DNA of 64,000 nucleotides from Oscillospiraceae bacterium (GTDB lineage: Bacteria > Bacillota > Clostridia > Oscillospirales > Oscillospiraceae), in the NCBI GenBank assembly GCA_009777775.1, contig WRLE01000011.1:57922-121921 (forward strand). Reading direction: 5' to 3'. The position numbers and the translations under genes are program-made. The notes below the pieces were generated by a model. It did not search any database. It was given only the letters and a program-made list of their open reading frames with translations, and was not told the origin of the DNA. This document shows, piece after piece, positions 50,501 through 55,636 of the stretch. Numbering within the stretch: the stretch's first letter is position 1; each line of letters begins with the position of its first letter.

Positions 50501-51460
50501 GTCGTATGGTAATGATGAAACAAGTGTAGGAGTATGGTTAGCGGATGTAACTGTATTATTACCCATTTGTCCTTGGCTTCCGTTTCCCCATGCAAAGAGA
50601 CGCCCAGGATATAAACTACTTGTTGTGGCTGCTAATGCGTAACTTGTATGATATCCGCCAACGATTTGTGTAATGAAGATATCATTATCAACAAAAAATG
50701 GTACTCTAATCATTCCTCCAGCATAAGATTCTGTAAAATTAGGGTGAGTACCGAGCATACCAGAAGCATCATAACCCCATGTCCATACTTTTCCAGCTGC
50801 ATCTAATGCTAGACCACCAAGATAGTTTGTTTCTGCTGCGACAAATTTTATAATCGATATCTGACCAACTGTCGGCGCAGGTTGAAAAGGTTCAGGTGGT
50901 GTTCCACCAGTAAAGGGTAGCACATTTATTGGTGCGTTCTCACCTAACAGAGCAACTGCTTCGGGGGCTATTTCCACTGGGACTTCGTTGTTGCCTAGAG
51001 TTAGTATTGCTTGGATAGCATCTGCTGTATCAATAAAATCATCAGAATCATCTATATTGGAGTCGGGGTCTTCAATAGAAGGTTCTAGGAGAGAAGAAGG
51101 AGCTGCGGAAGTTGATGACATTTCTACATTTATTATGTCGTCTATTGGGTCATTATCGACGAAATTTTCATCATTTGTTTCAGCCATGTTTTCATCGGAA
51201 ACAACTTCATCGTTTTCCAACTTTGAAACATGGAAATCTACACTTTCATTTTCATCGTTTTCTACAATTGAATAAACGCCAAAATGGTCTTTATAACCAT
51301 CTGGAAAAGCGCGCAGCTGTGCCTCTCCTTTCTCGGTGAATTGGGCAGACTCCGCCCATACAGAGCCGAAAAGTGGAAAAACAAGAGTAATTGCAAGGAT
51401 AAACGTGATTACACGCCTTGCATCTCCTGTTTTAGACATGAATAAATGCGACATCTTCAT
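35516..51460 (-). CDS. Giant SLH-anchored surface protein (5314 aa) with RCC1 propeller and 26 stalk domains
   Basis: The start at 51460 is chosen because GGGGGA lies 8 nt upstream; the longer ORF start at 51481 would put that site inside the coding region. A signal peptide ends near VWA-ES. An acidic linker precedes RCC1 blades (about 197-557) and a seventh blade near 755 (SATLFIDDSGNLYK). Seven DUF11-type repeats (about 1095-2130, KxVxDxNxD...SPGExLTY) are followed by nineteen D2-like domains (about 2130-4806), an FctA-like pilin domain (about 4807-4925), a CnaB-like domain (about 4926-5040), three SLH units (about 5073-5240) and a Trp-rich tail. Nearly every stalk domain keeps the Lys, Asp and Asn expected for internal isopeptide bonds. 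The reading frame is intact over 15.9 kb. It is probably an extremely long wall-anchored fibre with a propeller at its tip (inference). Confidence 0.9.
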   Translation of the reverse strand: MKMSHLFMSKTGDARRVITFILAITLVFPLFGSVWAESAQFTEKGEAQLRAFPDGYKDHFGVYSIVENDENESVDFHVSKLENDEVVSDENMAETNDENFVDNDPIDDIINVEMSSTSAAPSSLLEPSIEDPDSNIDDSDDFIDTADAIQAILTLGNNEVPVEIAPEAVALLGENAPINVLPFTGGTPPEPFQPAPTVGQISIIKFVAAETNYLGGLALDAAGKVWTWGYDASGMLGTHPNFTESYAGGMIRVPFFVDNDIFITQIVGGYHTSYALAATTSSLYPGRLFAWGNGSQGQMGNNTVTSANHTPTLVSSLPYDEIEIIKVVTSSENASCTYVLARDTRDNRIRIFAFGYADGYRIPDNSGYVRTAQDITHRFDPVITPGEKIVDIELGNQHGIVLDSAGDIYTWGYNNHDQLGLGSSASGYYNYPQKVTFFENIEIVSISANSDTSLAVDIDGNAWQWGRIYGYSSTNLNRTYTAPGGWTYKYASSGSSTDVHTPEIVLFDLDSTDDFAYPYSDAPKAAAAIAGKYVNYIIDVYGRIWFWGYNYAYSFGTDGTLLTTSSSKHTNYVQKATLLKTLGDGDTEYNNDNHTYTKAPVFSGSPVTAAQFSNYSNYGSWWSFDGLHPTIYDKKYMETTDGGNPSNHDRDYPLDKDGNRLVYVMRRDANGTYSANFYIAEDSYTGVWALNRSGSGSGAALPAGITEVTSTPVVKENERGWIGLVVELDDFGSFAYDAMMLKELPYISALSTFQSATLFIDDSGNLYKTSLDGSGSIAWGWDYSDKYYASAQGSLARGMYNLYCYEVMYMRGAPSVAAIEIAFEKPFRKIYLVDESPGVPPVETVKISVTVPAGVNDPQLNLQVNSQLLELRYVFIPYDPTDSNFLLTDFTREEFEAAFEDDRYEVGDLLKDTGVLDGTYSIIDATFEVEIGENGKFWVLGKEQVYNRVQDRKVVYVADNFYTVVDIQHQGVDEEKPHRIAYPLTTDNVVKTSTDPSYPLIYPAAPDNEDYFGIPLDANGNVIPDPHWGYDSVRISRYDASATPPTEPYPDFDKYWEWVTSQDEYEDVILNDASDFFESKNVPKVYVHDFLYKLLEDYEVTGDKIATSDENITVAAPGDTIHYEIIVEHKLPGNGLDALYVDIKDDMSQLWQVSGVQYIEDPRSIPILIIFNEVAYPSNETNRIDIYTVGDLMAGITIESIPFDEFLTIKFDVVVKSDLNVNIVTELLNTIHIGKSLTLDGKIDTGEPHLEGSKTVSDDNLDGKASSGEILTYTITVRNTGKVKATDVLIRDTLSELLKDYDEYIYPPTGNGITIERNGSATSPAEFLTPPSTVQHLIDGFTILEILPADEITITFDVTVITSLDMETVLRLRNTAEVRSASGNLDLYNEIPTGDPDILGIKTVIDENGDGIASPGEKLTYTIYIENIGSASGSPVPIANIFVQDDMDDLLSPSLVEVRKNGTDDEIIVTFSKPVNIYSDRVMIPANQIFPGTVTIDHLINGFYLDQLDPDESITLVFTVWVKDIDVTQVKSLSNMSTHGSNTIQTGIPVLTITKKVSDANNDTYASPGETLTYTIEIENNGTVNAQNVEIIDTLSELSSYIDTIQLTDLVTISDGVVTTTIPLDTFISTGYIAPLIATGTSLTLTFDVTVINTLNTAIVTELSNSATFEWTASTITGIPYTATATSMIQTTEPKLTLEKKVSDQSGDGIASPYETLTYTIEIKNTGLITAKDVLITDSLGNMLPGNIDNPNTNTVTINNGGTITTSTVAVLMSSGIVIDIAAGATVTITYDVTVSSTLDVSLVASLFNDVDIEWYTDTVPGIPYDATKYVEIDTGRISIAVEKRVTDENSDSHASPGEMLTYLIEINNSGTVAANGLLIQDTLEHIYDPSATPKIEHIEDPSGNPLYIRYSTDGGTTWSLYTTSFYNVGDLMTGFLLNVGPKTIFRIMFVVYVRYDIDESTVLFLYNNATASSLNPMVPDANNDESINTAFADLVVDKVVIDENNDTFASPGEELTYTITIENISSSVDAEFVFIQDNLNTLRPYVNMQNSTPVRISRINTASSTLVEEEESNILQLRTGFTRRIAANEKLVITFTVTVNDDLDTIATPTLSNSVLVNEQDTGVDIDTYDPGFSKDSLYPAYVPGKTVEYEISFVLPSDVASITSLVIIDHYDDTKVVSGSVATITIGATTLGAGDYTTSDSGSGTLTITLTSSGLGKLAINQLVTVNVKFNVLVGADGVIRNNAELEINTVTIDEAEEIVKELEPVTGFTKDTDDYFRREGDRLTFEVSFTLPADFTGYDGILVYDKLPTTLDYIATGSSAKIIGTGTNSDQALTIVHSSGELTIYISDTLFEDYESETVEIIIVTEVNSNWTSGNIVNTAEIYYQLGSTIPNPNTDTPDDTDTETVTPLDPVTGFTKDTDDYFRREGDRLTFEVSFTLPADFTGYDGILVYDELPTTLDYIATGSSAKIIGTGTNSDQALTIVHSSGELTIYISDTLFEDYESETVEIIIVTEVNSNWTSGNIVNTAEIYYQLGSTIPNPNTDTPDDTDTETVTPLDLVTGFTKDSTDKFNAVGDPIVYTISFTLPSDLDGYEGMLVFDELPVELDFVSATGRIIDGISAGSDRTLTVNRSGQDVSVYIPKEFLTNNANKMVEIIISTTVSSSWTSGSIINTAEIYYQTIPATEPDPTTDTPDDTSTKIINPSDFIKTANQYTYKPDDVLEYTITWTLPVDATSTITSLIIVDDYDEARVQFETGSDVLVIGTSTSLTRGAGFDYTIADDLDKITIDLTTAGLLKLVGNAPVTLTMEFKVLPGITGNIRNDAELQYNHTPVGEDSENVQYDNFTKTANQLTYEPEDSLEYTMSWTLPEDARGKITTLEIVDNYDQSNVEFTRVLSFFIGLTPFVYNSTTPSAGDFIVSDDDTTGTLIITLTDHGLTKLSNGATIVLRTEFEVKDTASGDISNSAELYYNSKKSGGDGDDVTDTGFKKDSDLISYVPDKPISYTMTFKLPSDASKIASLHIEDEYNHLMVENGAVTSFIIGATTLSTSDYSVTELTTGVLTITLSSSGLGIAQSADNATVTLQVEFDVLDDASGTLRNDATLYFNGNPAGEDFEEVTDSGFTKSSEQMTYKPGDPLHYEISWVLPDNAEATITSLYIIDSYDDSRVAFVSGSMVFKIGSYDLTSGVHYTIDTSITGQLLITLDDMAQLKDNATVTISYTFTAKPGISGDIHNSAELFYNGTSAGGDGENISYDDFTKLSDRLTYSQGGMLDYTLRWTLPVDAKDDIATLQIIDNYDQSKVSFNQVVSFNVGATPLVFALGDYTISDDDSTGTLTITLTASGLAKLANSAVVILKLEFATASNATGTITNNARLIYNGRDEGGDGETITPSGFNKSSDQYTYIPGDILDYTISWTLPANAVATITSLYIIDEYDDTHVAFDATSVVFTIGPKTLLPAQYTVFDDTANNELIITLIDLFELADNAPVTVSYKFITLPGATGNIKNDATLYYNGTPVGDDSENVQYDNFTKAASQLTYEPGDILDYTMTWTLPVDARRKINTLEIVDDYDQGKVDFVTGSVVLTIGATTLDYNNTTPADGDYLILNDGDKLTIALTSHGLAKLTNGATVTLQMRFKAKDNATGNIVNSAELLYNGKKSGGGGDSVTDSGFTKSSDLISYVADMPISYTMTFRLPSDASKINSLYIIDKYDHTMVENGVVTSFMIGATPLTLGTDYTVTDSTTGPLTITLTPAGIGIAKSANNATVTVGVVFDVLDDAKGVLRNEAELFFNGTPAGEGSEEVKDSGFTKSSDQMTYKPGDTLDYEISWMLPDNAVATISSLRIEDDYDQGRVFFVTGSESITIGSTSLDYNNITPSDGDYLISDDGDIVTITLTTHGRAKIENNANVTITMQFTTLPGISGDIHNDAELFYNGTPVGGDGEDISYDDFTKQSDRLTYSQGGKLDYTLRWTLPIDAEDDIANLEIIDNYDQTKVNFSQVVSFNVGATPLVFNSVTPSAGDYTINDDGTGTLTIALTANGLAKLTNNAVVTLKLEFTAASNATGTITNNARLRYNGRDEGGDGENVSPSGFTKSSDQYTYKPGDTLDYELTWQLPPNAIATITSLIIIDDYDQSNVTFVIGSESLTIGSGLPLVLSTHYTLGDDGDKITITLTPVGIAQLINNAPVRLTMQFVTSASASGDIKNDAELRYNGSPMGDDSVIVTYDDFSKISKRITYSQGGKLDYSLRWTLPTDARSKITTLEIIDNYDQSKVSFNQVTAFTIGGTSLYFDELTPASNDYTIVNNSATGTLTIALTPSGIAKLANGASVILDIQFTAHNNATGTITNNATLRYNGKTSGGDGEDVFYSDFTKDSHKDFYVPGGAMGYTVSWTLPGDVTAITQLIVRDTYPSPELSNPVIDSIRITDSTGVATLSSLTFGTHYTVIPVSSPSGYEAFEIELTPAGRALLINNQVFEIKMTFDVNANAEGIITNNAQLFYNGSTIPDAEDDNDMDEDDFSKTADSHLYAPGATMGYTISWTLPSDVATFTSLLVVDTYPSPELSSPSVVYIEFTGAATQSSLLHAFDYQLADVPSLTVPGHRDYEIELTPAGLAKLEPDGKMEIRVLFDITATPTSLASPTSLITNTASLYYNGILYGEDDETIREQPRNITPPTDLSKVASRGSYNPGSSGQTVIYTISFTLPDELNNFQSFRIEDTIPAGLEYVSIESLMVNGVLEGNYTVTSDTARISVTVNVADLAPGVGGTTMRLAVIFNISSNARGTIRNNAHLYYTPVGGTETHVGNAETSMSQASYADVPSPTSVNLRARKVVSGNGAVISAGQFSFTVFENGVQVATATNDAAGNIVFPAIEYTRTGTYNYTVRETMVSGAGWLTDTTVYNVSVVVTNQGNKLTAVVNYPDSQYPTFHNQYKAGTATLRISKVLVETSGAIVVTGEVFWAVLYVREDTGWARLGRYAIPANTGSTTIPDLEGGKTYQLVEEMGNWYNVLGHVVSVQSSVAGTSNRSNVAFSVPHLSSDMTIDIVIHNEKTGEPDGESWEGEFEEDPDIIELEDMMIPITMFFPDHYAYIIGYPDNTVQPERNITRAEVATVFFRLLEDDMREAYWAQDNPFFDVSSSNWHNNAVSTMGKLGIVNGYPDGSFRPNDTITRGELAAITARFARVMWMQPVMQRGFSDIAGHWAANDIAYAASISWLSGYPDGTFRPNQPITRAEFMTIVNRMLERVPEFVEDLLVEEMIHWTDNADQSSWYYLAVQEATNSHEPDFKNEEFVPGLQFEYEYWLEMIPNRDWALFEKQWSNSRSG
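38800..42930 (-). repeat. Higher-order duplication: two five-domain blocks in the giant gene
   Basis: Domain openings run in the order NFTK-LTYEP, GFKK-LISY, GFTK-QMTY, DFTK-DRLTY, GFNK-QYTY (about 42930 to 40893) and then repeat in the same order (about 40892 to 38800). Each block is about 2.05 kb. Domains at the same block position are more alike than neighbours, so the five-domain block was copied as a unit. Confidence 0.8.
43780..44660 (-). repeat. Near-identical 441-bp tandem duplication in the giant gene
   Basis: Two adjacent copies encode D2-like domains differing by about one residue (VYDKLP versus VYDELP) and by only a few bases. Base composition here is GC-richer (GTGTCGTCGGGCG) than the flanking AT-richer repeats. 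This is the most recent duplication visible in the gene. Confidence 0.9.
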
Positions 51461-51924
51461 CAATATGTCCCCCGCTTGCATTTAATTAGACGCATTGCGC
51501 CTATATCATCATCAATATTATCGAGTTAATTTGTTGAAAACTAAACACATTGGGTATGCTTTTAGGCAATAAATATATAGTTTTATTGAATTTCGTGTTC
51601 GTGTTCGTCTGATTACTTTGGAAAAAATGGTAAAAATATGTGGTAAGGAAAGTAATATGGATAGAATGACTCTCGTTTTTTACTGATATTTTTTGCATTT
51701 TTGATAAGTAGAAATTTTTCACATTTTTGCTTTCTCAGATTACCAACCGATTAGGTAGGTTTTCATCACTTTGGATGAGCAAAAAATGCAGTAAGAATAG
51801 TAAGGAATGGTGTCTAAGATACTTTATGAAAAATTGTAAATAATGTACTAGCGCAAGACTAGGTTTTGTGTTACAATATAATATAGTATATTTGGGAAGG
51901 GGTAGTGTATCTTTGGGAGCAATT
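51461..51924. other. Divergent regulatory region between the giant gene and the lipoprotein operon
   Basis: About 460 bp of AT-rich sequence. A TATAAT lies at 51877-51882 on the plus strand but lacks a good -35 partner at 17 bp. No convincing promoter for the giant gene was identified. ORFs of about 70 codons on the minus strand lack ribosome binding sites and are rejected. Confidence 0.45.
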
Positions 51925-53265
51925 ATGAGAGCCAATAAAGATAAAAATCATACTCTTGCCATTTTGTTGTTTTTCACGATTCTTTTATTCCTTACTGGCT
52001 GCTTGCGGGTTACAGCTGACGATTTATATAGTCTCCCACAAGTCTCCCAAGACTATCTCCGACTCTCAGAACAGATTAACATTATATTAAGCCAAGGTGC
52101 AGAATTTTCCCCACCCACCAACGGACAAAATAGACAGGCGGTTCAGCTCAAAGATATTAATGGAAATGGTGTCAACGAGGTGCTTGCCTTTTTTGCAATT
52201 CCTGGCGAGAGCACATTGAGCTTATATATCTTTGAAATGATGGATGGGGATTATACGGTTGTCGAAATTATCGAGGTCGTTGGCGATGCTTTTGAGAGTG
52301 TCAGATATTCTGATTTAGATGGCGATGGGGAAGTAGAAATAATCCTTGGTTGGCAAATGGGACCCACATTAAAATACTTTTCAATTTTCACAGTTAAGGA
52401 ATTCCGTGCTGTTTTGCTAATGAGGGAAGAGTTCAGCGAGATTACCCTTTGTGACCTAACGGGAAACGGTAATGATGATGTCATAGCTCTGAGACTTCCA
52501 AGCCAGGATACAGCTGCCCTTGTACAAATTTATACATTGATGCCTGATGGAGAAATTTTGAATTCCGAAGCTAGATTATCCGCTGGTGTAGAAGCCTTTG
52601 CTAAAATTCAAGCTGGAATGCTTTCTGACAATGTAAACGCATTGTTCGTGGAAAGCGAAGGACGTTTCGACCACGGAAATTTGGTGACAGATATATTCGC
52701 ATTTCAAAATGATATGTTTACTAATATTTCATTGACGGGTGCAGGTGGAGTGAGCGAAGGAACAGTCAGAGCGAGAAATATATATAGTGCTGACATCAAC
52801 GATGATGGAGTTTTTAAATTTCCAATTCCTAGGCTACTGAAAGCTCAATCGGATACACCTTATTATGTAATGGACTGGTTTTCCATGGACAGCAGTGGCG
52901 ATTTTGACCTTGCCCTTACCACATATCATAATAGTTTCGATGAATGGTATTTAATTCTGCCTCCCAATTGGAGAGAAAAGGTGTCTGTACGCAGAGAAAA
53001 TATTGTTTCCGGGGAACGGACTGTCATATTTTCCTTTATTGCCAACGAGGACGGTCCCTATGTGGACTTTCTAAAGATACATCGTTTGTCTGGTGATATA
53101 GACGAGGAGAGGGAAGTTTCAAAAGGTAGGGTAATCCTTACTTCAGAAGGCTTGTCCACATATGCCTTCGAACTACTAGCAGCCCCGAACAGTCACGGAT
53201 TAGATTTTAGCGAGGAGCTTATTAGAGCGAACTTTCGATTGATATATACAGAATGGACAAATTGA
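51925..53265 (+). CDS. Lipoprotein with Asp-rich FG-GAP/VCBS-like repeats (446 aa)
   Basis: The ATG at 51925, preceded by GGGAG with a short spacer, gives a classic lipoprotein signal (Lys/His start, FFTILLFLTGC lipobox); the ORF extends 57 bp upstream but without signal features. After cleavage Cys would be lipidated on the outer face of the membrane. Four D-x-(N/D)-x-(N/D)-G loops are visible: DINGNGVNEV, DLDGDGEVEI, DLTGNGNDDV and DINDDGVFKF, which match calcium-binding loops of FG-GAP/VCBS-type propellers. The C-terminal half has no recognised motif. It lies 131 bp upstream of the response regulator in the same direction, so it may be an accessory sensor or the target of that two-component system. 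The function is unproven. Confidence 0.75.
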   Translation: MRANKDKNHTLAILLFFTILLFLTGCLRVTADDLYSLPQVSQDYLRLSEQINIILSQGAEFSPPTNGQNRQAVQLKDINGNGVNEVLAFFAIPGESTLSLYIFEMMDGDYTVVEIIEVVGDAFESVRYSDLDGDGEVEIILGWQMGPTLKYFSIFTVKEFRAVLLMREEFSEITLCDLTGNGNDDVIALRLPSQDTAALVQIYTLMPDGEILNSEARLSAGVEAFAKIQAGMLSDNVNALFVESEGRFDHGNLVTDIFAFQNDMFTNISLTGAGGVSEGTVRARNIYSADINDDGVFKFPIPRLLKAQSDTPYYVMDWFSMDSSGDFDLALTTYHNSFDEWYLILPPNWREKVSVRRENIVSGERTVIFSFIANEDGPYVDFLKIHRLSGDIDEEREVSKGRVILTSEGLSTYAFELLAAPNSHGLDFSEELIRANFRLIYTEWTN

Positions 53266-53299
53266 ATAATTAATAATTAATGATGAATAATGAATAATT
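53265..53299. repeat. Five AATAATT-type heptamers after the lipoprotein stop
   Basis: AATAATT, AATAATT, AATGATG, AATAATG and AATAATT follow each other exactly in 7-bp steps, starting on the last base of the stop codon. Confidence 0.75.
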
Positions 53300-53315
53300 A
53301 ACTATGCAGATTTAC

Positions 53316-53370
53316 TTGCCCTGTCTATACATTATATATATACGATTCTTTTAAAGCATTTTATGCTTTA
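53316..53370 (+). promoter_or_regulatory. Possible promoter and palindromic operator of the two-component operon
   Basis: TTGCCC (53316-53321) and TATACG (53339-53344) are 17 bp apart, a weak match. Just downstream is a perfect palindrome, TAAAGCAT-TTT-ATGCTTTA (53352-53370), suited to a dimeric regulator or a small hairpin, 26 bp before the response-regulator ATG. Confidence 0.35.
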
Positions 53371-53396
53371 TCATATACAAATGGAGAATTGAGAAT

Positions 53397-54095
53397 ATGA
53401 CATTATTGAGAAAGATTTTGGTCCTTGAGGATGAGGCTAGTATTCGTAGCTTTGTTGTGATTAATCTTAAGCGAGCTGGATATGAGGTTGTGGAGGCGGA
53501 GACTGGTGCTGAAGCTTTTGAATTGCTTAGGAAACATACCGATATCAAAGTCGCGATACTGGATATCATGCTCCCTGATACTGACGGATTTGAGGTTTGT
53601 AGAAAAATCCGAGCAGCCGACCCACAAATCGGTATCATCATGCTGTCGGCAAAGACCCAGGAAATGGATAAAGTCACCGGCTTGATGACTGGAGCCGACG
53701 ATTATGTAACCAAACCTTTTTCTCCTGCGGAGCTAACGGCAAGGGTGGATGCTCTTTTGAGAAGATCCGAAGTAACCTTTGGGCAGCCCGACAACGGTAT
53801 AATCGTATCCGGTCCCTTTAAGTTAAATACCAGAAACAGAACCTTGGAAAAACAAGGAACTAGGATTAAAATTACTCAGGTGGAATATACTATTATTAAA
53901 ATGTTCATGGATAATCCAGGTAAGGCTCTATCCAGGGAGGATATACTAAACACCGTGTGGGGCAGGGATTATTTCGGCGAGGTAAAGATTGCCGATGTGA
54001 ACATCAGGCGGCTTCGCATAAAAATAGAAGACGACCCAACAAATCCACAATTCATCACCACTCTATGGGGCTTCGGATACAAATGGGGAGTCTGA
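53397..54095 (+). CDS. OmpR/PhoB-family response regulator
   Basis: The 232-aa protein has a receiver domain at about 5-118 with acidic pair Glu11/Asp12, phospho-acceptor Asp56 (ILDIMLPDTDG), Ser84 and Lys106 (VTKPFSP), and a C-terminal winged helix at about 135-232 (EDILNTVWGRDY, then VNIRRLRIKIEDDP). It should bind DNA when phosphorylated by the kinase encoded 35 bp downstream. The length is normal for the family. The ribosome binding site is GGAG about 10 nt before the ATG. Likely targets, by position only, are its own operon and the divergent giant surface-protein gene. Confidence 0.93.
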   Translation: MTLLRKILVLEDEASIRSFVVINLKRAGYEVVEAETGAEAFELLRKHTDIKVAILDIMLPDTDGFEVCRKIRAADPQIGIIMLSAKTQEMDKVTGLMTGADDYVTKPFSPAELTARVDALLRRSEVTFGQPDNGIIVSGPFKLNTRNRTLEKQGTRIKITQVEYTIIKMFMDNPGKALSREDILNTVWGRDYFGEVKIADVNIRRLRIKIEDDPTNPQFITTLWGFGYKWGV

Positions 54096-54096
54096 A

Positions 54097-54110
54097 ATTA
54101 ATTATTAATT
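54097..54110. repeat. Two ATTAATT heptamers after the response-regulator stop
   Basis: Two exact 7-bp units lie one base after the TGA stop and belong to the same 7-bp-period family as the arrays after radA, the lipoprotein gene, prmC and recA. Confidence 0.5.
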
Positions 54111-54130
54111 AAGGTACTTGGAGGGTTGAG

Positions 54131-55579
54131 TTGGAAGGAGTGTTTTCTAGTTTTGCTAGTGCCATGCGGCAAAAGTGGCTCAGAGTTACTATTTTTACCA
54201 TACTCGGAGCAGTTGTGAGTGTTGTTTTACTTTTCTCCTTCATTATATATAATTATTATTACTCCACGGTACGTACGGGGCTGGAGGCAAAAGCTAGGAC
54301 AGCCACAGACTTTTTTGCTAATTTTGTTTCAAGGTCATATGCAGATTACTATAATAGCGCATACAGATATACAGAAACCTTCCGCGAAGCAGATCGCTTG
54401 GAACTCCAATTCATCACTGCAGATGGCAGTATCATGATTTCCTCATCCACTATTACTTCTGGCACAACCTTAGATTCTCCCGATGTTTTTTCTGCCATCG
54501 AATCTCGGCAGATTTCAACATGGATTGGAAGACGCAGAACAACTGGAGAGCGAATTATGGCAGCATCTGCTCCCCTTATATATAGTGGTGGAGAAGTCGT
54601 TGGAGTTATGCGATATATTACAAGTTTGGAACGAGTCGATAGACAAGTTACAATGAGTATTTTTGTTGCTGTGGGAATCGGTTTAGCTGTACTGCTTTTC
54701 GTGTTCACAGTGAACCTTATCTTTGTAAGGTCAGTTATTAAACCAGTCAGCGAAATTACGAAAATGTCGAAACGAATTGCTGAAGGTAGTTATGGGATTC
54801 AAATTATTAACAGTTATGAAGACGAAATTGGTGAAATGGTGGATTCCATAAATGAAATGTCACAAAAAATAGCTCAGACTGATAAAATCCAAGCGGAGTT
54901 CATATCTTCTGTTTCCCACGAATTGAGAACACCTTTGACCGCCATAACAGGCTGGGGCGAAACCCTTATATATAATGAGCAACTGGATGAGGAATCCCAG
55001 CGGGGTATAAACATCATGCTCAAAGAAGCCACCCGTCTTACAAAGATGGTGGAAGAAATGTTGGAGTTTACCAGGATAGAAGATGGACGTTTCACTTTGA
55101 ATGTGGAATTAATAGACATAGCGGCGGAGCTGGAAGACTCCATCTTCACATTTAGGGAATTGCTTCATAAAGACGAGCTTGAGTTTGCATATTCTTCCCA
55201 TTTAGACGACGATGCAATCATTTCGGGAGACCCAAACCGCCTAAAGCAAGTTTTCTTAAACCTCTTTGACAATGCAGCAAAATACGGTAGAGATGGAAAA
55301 CGCATCGATGTGGCTGTTTTTTTAGCTTCACCCGACTCAGTGGGAATCACCATCCGGGACTACGGTATCGGTGTTCCAGAGGATGAGCTGGAGAGCATCA
55401 AAATGAAGTTCTACAAAGGCAGCAACTCCTTTAAAGAACGGGGAAGCGGGATTGGGCTTGCCGTTTGCGAAGAAATAATCAAACTCCATGGAGGAAAGCT
55501 AGAGCTTGCAAATGCAATGGGTGGCGGCTTTCTAGTGACGATATTTTTACCAATGAACAACGAGATGGCAACAGTATGA
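54131..55579 (+). CDS. Membrane sensor histidine kinase
   Basis: The 482-aa protein has transmembrane segments at about 19-42 and 174-199 flanking an extracytoplasmic sensor of about 130 residues (Cache/PAS-like by position; DRLELQFITADGSIMI), a HAMP domain (about 200-252), a HisKA domain with phospho-accepting His263 (SVSHELRTPLT) and an HATPase_c domain with N (LFDNAAKYG), G1 (IRDYGIGVP) and G2 (RGSGIGLAV) boxes. The TTG start is supported by GGAGGG about 5 nt upstream; an internal ATG at codon 12 is possible. It pairs with the preceding response regulator. The ligand is unknown; the neighbouring lipoprotein is a candidate partner. Confidence 0.93.
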   Translation: MEGVFSSFASAMRQKWLRVTIFTILGAVVSVVLLFSFIIYNYYYSTVRTGLEAKARTATDFFANFVSRSYADYYNSAYRYTETFREADRLELQFITADGSIMISSSTITSGTTLDSPDVFSAIESRQISTWIGRRRTTGERIMAASAPLIYSGGEVVGVMRYITSLERVDRQVTMSIFVAVGIGLAVLLFVFTVNLIFVRSVIKPVSEITKMSKRIAEGSYGIQIINSYEDEIGEMVDSINEMSQKIAQTDKIQAEFISSVSHELRTPLTAITGWGETLIYNEQLDEESQRGINIMLKEATRLTKMVEEMLEFTRIEDGRFTLNVELIDIAAELEDSIFTFRELLHKDELEFAYSSHLDDDAIISGDPNRLKQVFLNLFDNAAKYGRDGKRIDVAVFLASPDSVGITIRDYGIGVPEDELESIKMKFYKGSNSFKERGSGIGLAVCEEIIKLHGGKLELANAMGGGFLVTIFLPMNNEMATV

Positions 55580-55636
55580 CTAATGTTAAGATGAGATAAA
55601 TGACTTAAAGTAACGAAAGGCAATTTTACATAAATT

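Noticed and set aside
4540..51460. LPXTG sortase anchoring of the surface proteins
   Set aside because: No LPXTG-type motif followed by a hydrophobic tail was found at any C-terminus; three proteins end in SLH domains instead.
51481..51481. Upstream ATG as start of the giant gene
   Set aside because: The only good ribosome binding site (GGGGGA) lies downstream of it, inside the extra seven codons, and serves the ATG at 51460.
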